Positions 13,949 to 14,994 of a DNA stretch of 14,994 nt are shown one piece after another (within the stretch, counting starts at the first letter, position 1; every line of letters begins with the position of its first letter). Position numbers and translations under genes: made by a program. Below the pieces are notes generated by a model that was not told the origin of the DNA, made no database searches, and saw only the letters and a program-made list of their open reading frames with translations. This DNA is from an uncultured Bacteriovorax sp. (lineage in GTDB: Bacteria > Bdellovibrionota > Bacteriovoracia > Bacteriovoracales > Bacteriovoracaceae). The stretch spans positions 1-14,994 of the forward strand of contig CAMLRB010000079.1 in the NCBI GenBank assembly GCA_946482295.1, written 5' to 3'.

Positions 13949-14819
13949 TCATGCACTCATCTTATGCGCAGGCATGGGGACGCGCATGGGGGACATTGGA
14001 AAAAAACTTCCTAAGGCCCTCTGGCCAATTTATTTTAAAAGCCTGTTAGAATTGCAGATTGATTATTGCCTGGGATTAGGAATTAACCGCATTTTTATCA
14101 ACACTCATTTTTTGGGTGATGAGATTGAAAAATTCATTAATTCAAACTCAAAATTTAAAGACGTTATTCTTCTTCCAGAAGATCCACTTTTAGATTCTGG
14201 TGGTGCTATTCACAACATGGCATCACGTGGTGACGTTAATTACATGGGCAATTTGCTCATTGTAAATGCGGATCAATTTCTTCTTTTTGATAGAGGTTAT
14301 TTTGACCGCGCCTTAAAAGAATTATGTAATTCGCGCGCCGTTCTTTTCGGCATACGTGCAGATCGCGACTCACATTACAATGAAACGGTTCTTGAAAATG
14401 ACTTGCTTACTGAAATAAGAAAACCAACTGGTGAAAGTAATTTCATTACATATTCTGGTTTGGGACTTTTGAAATTGGATTATTTGAATCCAGTTCCAGG
14501 TGCGACTAAGTTTTTCCAAACAGTCGCTAATTTTAAGAAAGAGCCTATTCGTTTCATCACTCCAGATGAATATGAATATTGGGATTTTGGAACCGCCGAT
14601 ATTTACTACGAAAATATTGGAAAGCTCGACCAGATGTTCTCAGACAAGTACGGATCTAAAAGCAGAATTGTTAAATTCCTTGATCAACATGGAGCTCTCA
14701 CTGGAGACAAAGCTTCTTTCTATAATGGTGATAAGAAGGCAATTGACTTAGAAAGGAAGGGGAACTTTAACGAGAAGGCCATTTCGGGTTGGGGAATTAT
14801 TCAGAAGATGGAAGCCTAG
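13938..14819 (+). CDS. murU: N-acetylmuramate alpha-1-phosphate uridylyltransferase
   Basis: 293 residues. It has the sugar-nucleotidyltransferase signature LCAGMGTRMG (9-18) with KKLPKAL (22-28), the LLDSGGAI motif (84-91), NADQ (110-113, metal-binding aspartate D112) and YWDFGTADIYYENI (214-227). It transfers UMP from UTP to MurNAc-1-phosphate. Pseudomonas MurU is about 223 residues, so this protein has about 65 extra C-terminal residues without visible hexapeptide repeats. It overlaps amgK by 11 bases, which strongly supports the assignment over other NTP transferases. Its TAG stop shares CTAG with the stop of the opposing ferredoxin gene. Confidence 0.88.
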   Translation: MQIDHALILCAGMGTRMGDIGKKLPKALWPIYFKSLLELQIDYCLGLGINRIFINTHFLGDEIEKFINSNSKFKDVILLPEDPLLDSGGAIHNMASRGDVNYMGNLLIVNADQFLLFDRGYFDRALKELCNSRAVLFGIRADRDSHYNETVLENDLLTEIRKPTGESNFITYSGLGLLKLDYLNPVPGATKFFQTVANFKKEPIRFITPDEYEYWDFGTADIYYENIGKLDQMFSDKYGSKSRIVKFLDQHGALTGDKASFYNGDKKAIDLERKGNFNEKAISGWGIIQKMEA

Positions 14820-14994
14820 AAGATTTTCTTTTTCGCGTCTTCTGTAACCATTTTTATACAATCGACAGGACAAACTTCCACGCAAGCACTACATAATGTG
14901 CATGACCAGGTCTCCACAATATATAGATTGCCGTTTTTGAGAATGGCGTTTTCCGGACAAATTAGGTTGCAATTGTCGCAAGAAATACAAAGTG
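14816..14994 (-). CDS. 4Fe-4S dicluster ferredoxin domain, C-terminal end (5' part missing)
   Basis: The visible 58 codons end at TAG (14818-14816). They hold two full CxxCxxCxxxCP motifs: CISCDNCNLICP, then CTLCSACVEVCP, separated by 18 residues. The tail is short (VDCIKMVTEDAKKKIF). This is a bacterial 2[4Fe-4S] electron carrier or the terminal domain of a larger oxidoreductase; the missing start prevents a choice. It is convergent with murU and overlaps it by four bases. The region is too short for the six-frame list but clearly coding. Confidence 0.88.
   Translation of the reverse strand, partial: LCISCDNCNLICPENAILKNGNLYIVETWSCTLCSACVEVCPVDCIKMVTEDAKKKIF

Overview
The window is AT-rich bacterial DNA from a Gram-negative, diderm organism: it encodes several lipoproteins, an outer-membrane beta-barrel and peptidoglycan-recycling enzymes. 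Gene style fits the Bdellovibrionota (Bacteriovorax/Peredibacter-like): a two-TM protein with only a HAMP domain, a DUF4388-like protein, LysM lipoproteins and an Mrp without CxxC. This placement is inference from family resemblance; there is no rRNA or other marker gene here. No tRNA, rRNA, CRISPR array, insertion sequence or prophage gene was found. The window reads as ordinary chromosome, densely packed, and no gene-free stretch exceeds about 210 bases.

Layout. (1) 1-1741, minus strand: an orphan HAMP membrane protein followed 30 bases later by an exported helical protein that runs off the left edge, probably a soluble lytic transglycosylase-like protein. (2) 1908-3881, plus strand: an Mrp/ApbC-type P-loop ATPase, a DUF4388-like protein with a probable winged-helix tail, and a small ribbon-helix-helix protein. 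(3) 3882-5174: a repeat-rich leader, a near-perfect sigma-54 promoter, a secreted protein of unknown function and a strong terminator. (4) 11201-5274, minus strand: a long tandem run of outer-membrane protein, small lipoprotein, folK, acyl-CoA dehydrogenase, etfB, etfA, terminator, EamA transporter and DOPA 4,5-dioxygenase-like protein. The acyl-CoA dehydrogenase and the two ETF subunits form a self-contained electron-transfer unit for acyl-CoA oxidation. (5) 11326-14819, plus strand: a double-LysM lipoprotein, a hairpin, then an overlapping trio of a lipoprotein that looks like a zinc-less M48 peptidase, amgK and murU. (6) 14816-14994, minus strand: the end of a 2[4Fe-4S] ferredoxin domain, whose stop codon overlaps that of murU.

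How the genes fit together. AmgK and MurU convert free MurNAc to MurNAc-1-phosphate and then UDP-MurNAc, bypassing MurA. With the LysM lipoprotein and the putative transglycosylase, several genes here concern the cell wall. The points most worth a second look are the degenerate M48 lipoprotein translationally coupled to amgK, the sigma-54 promoter with an upstream repeat cluster driving an unknown secreted protein, and the hairpin/U-tracts that directly abut start codons at 12144 and 6539.
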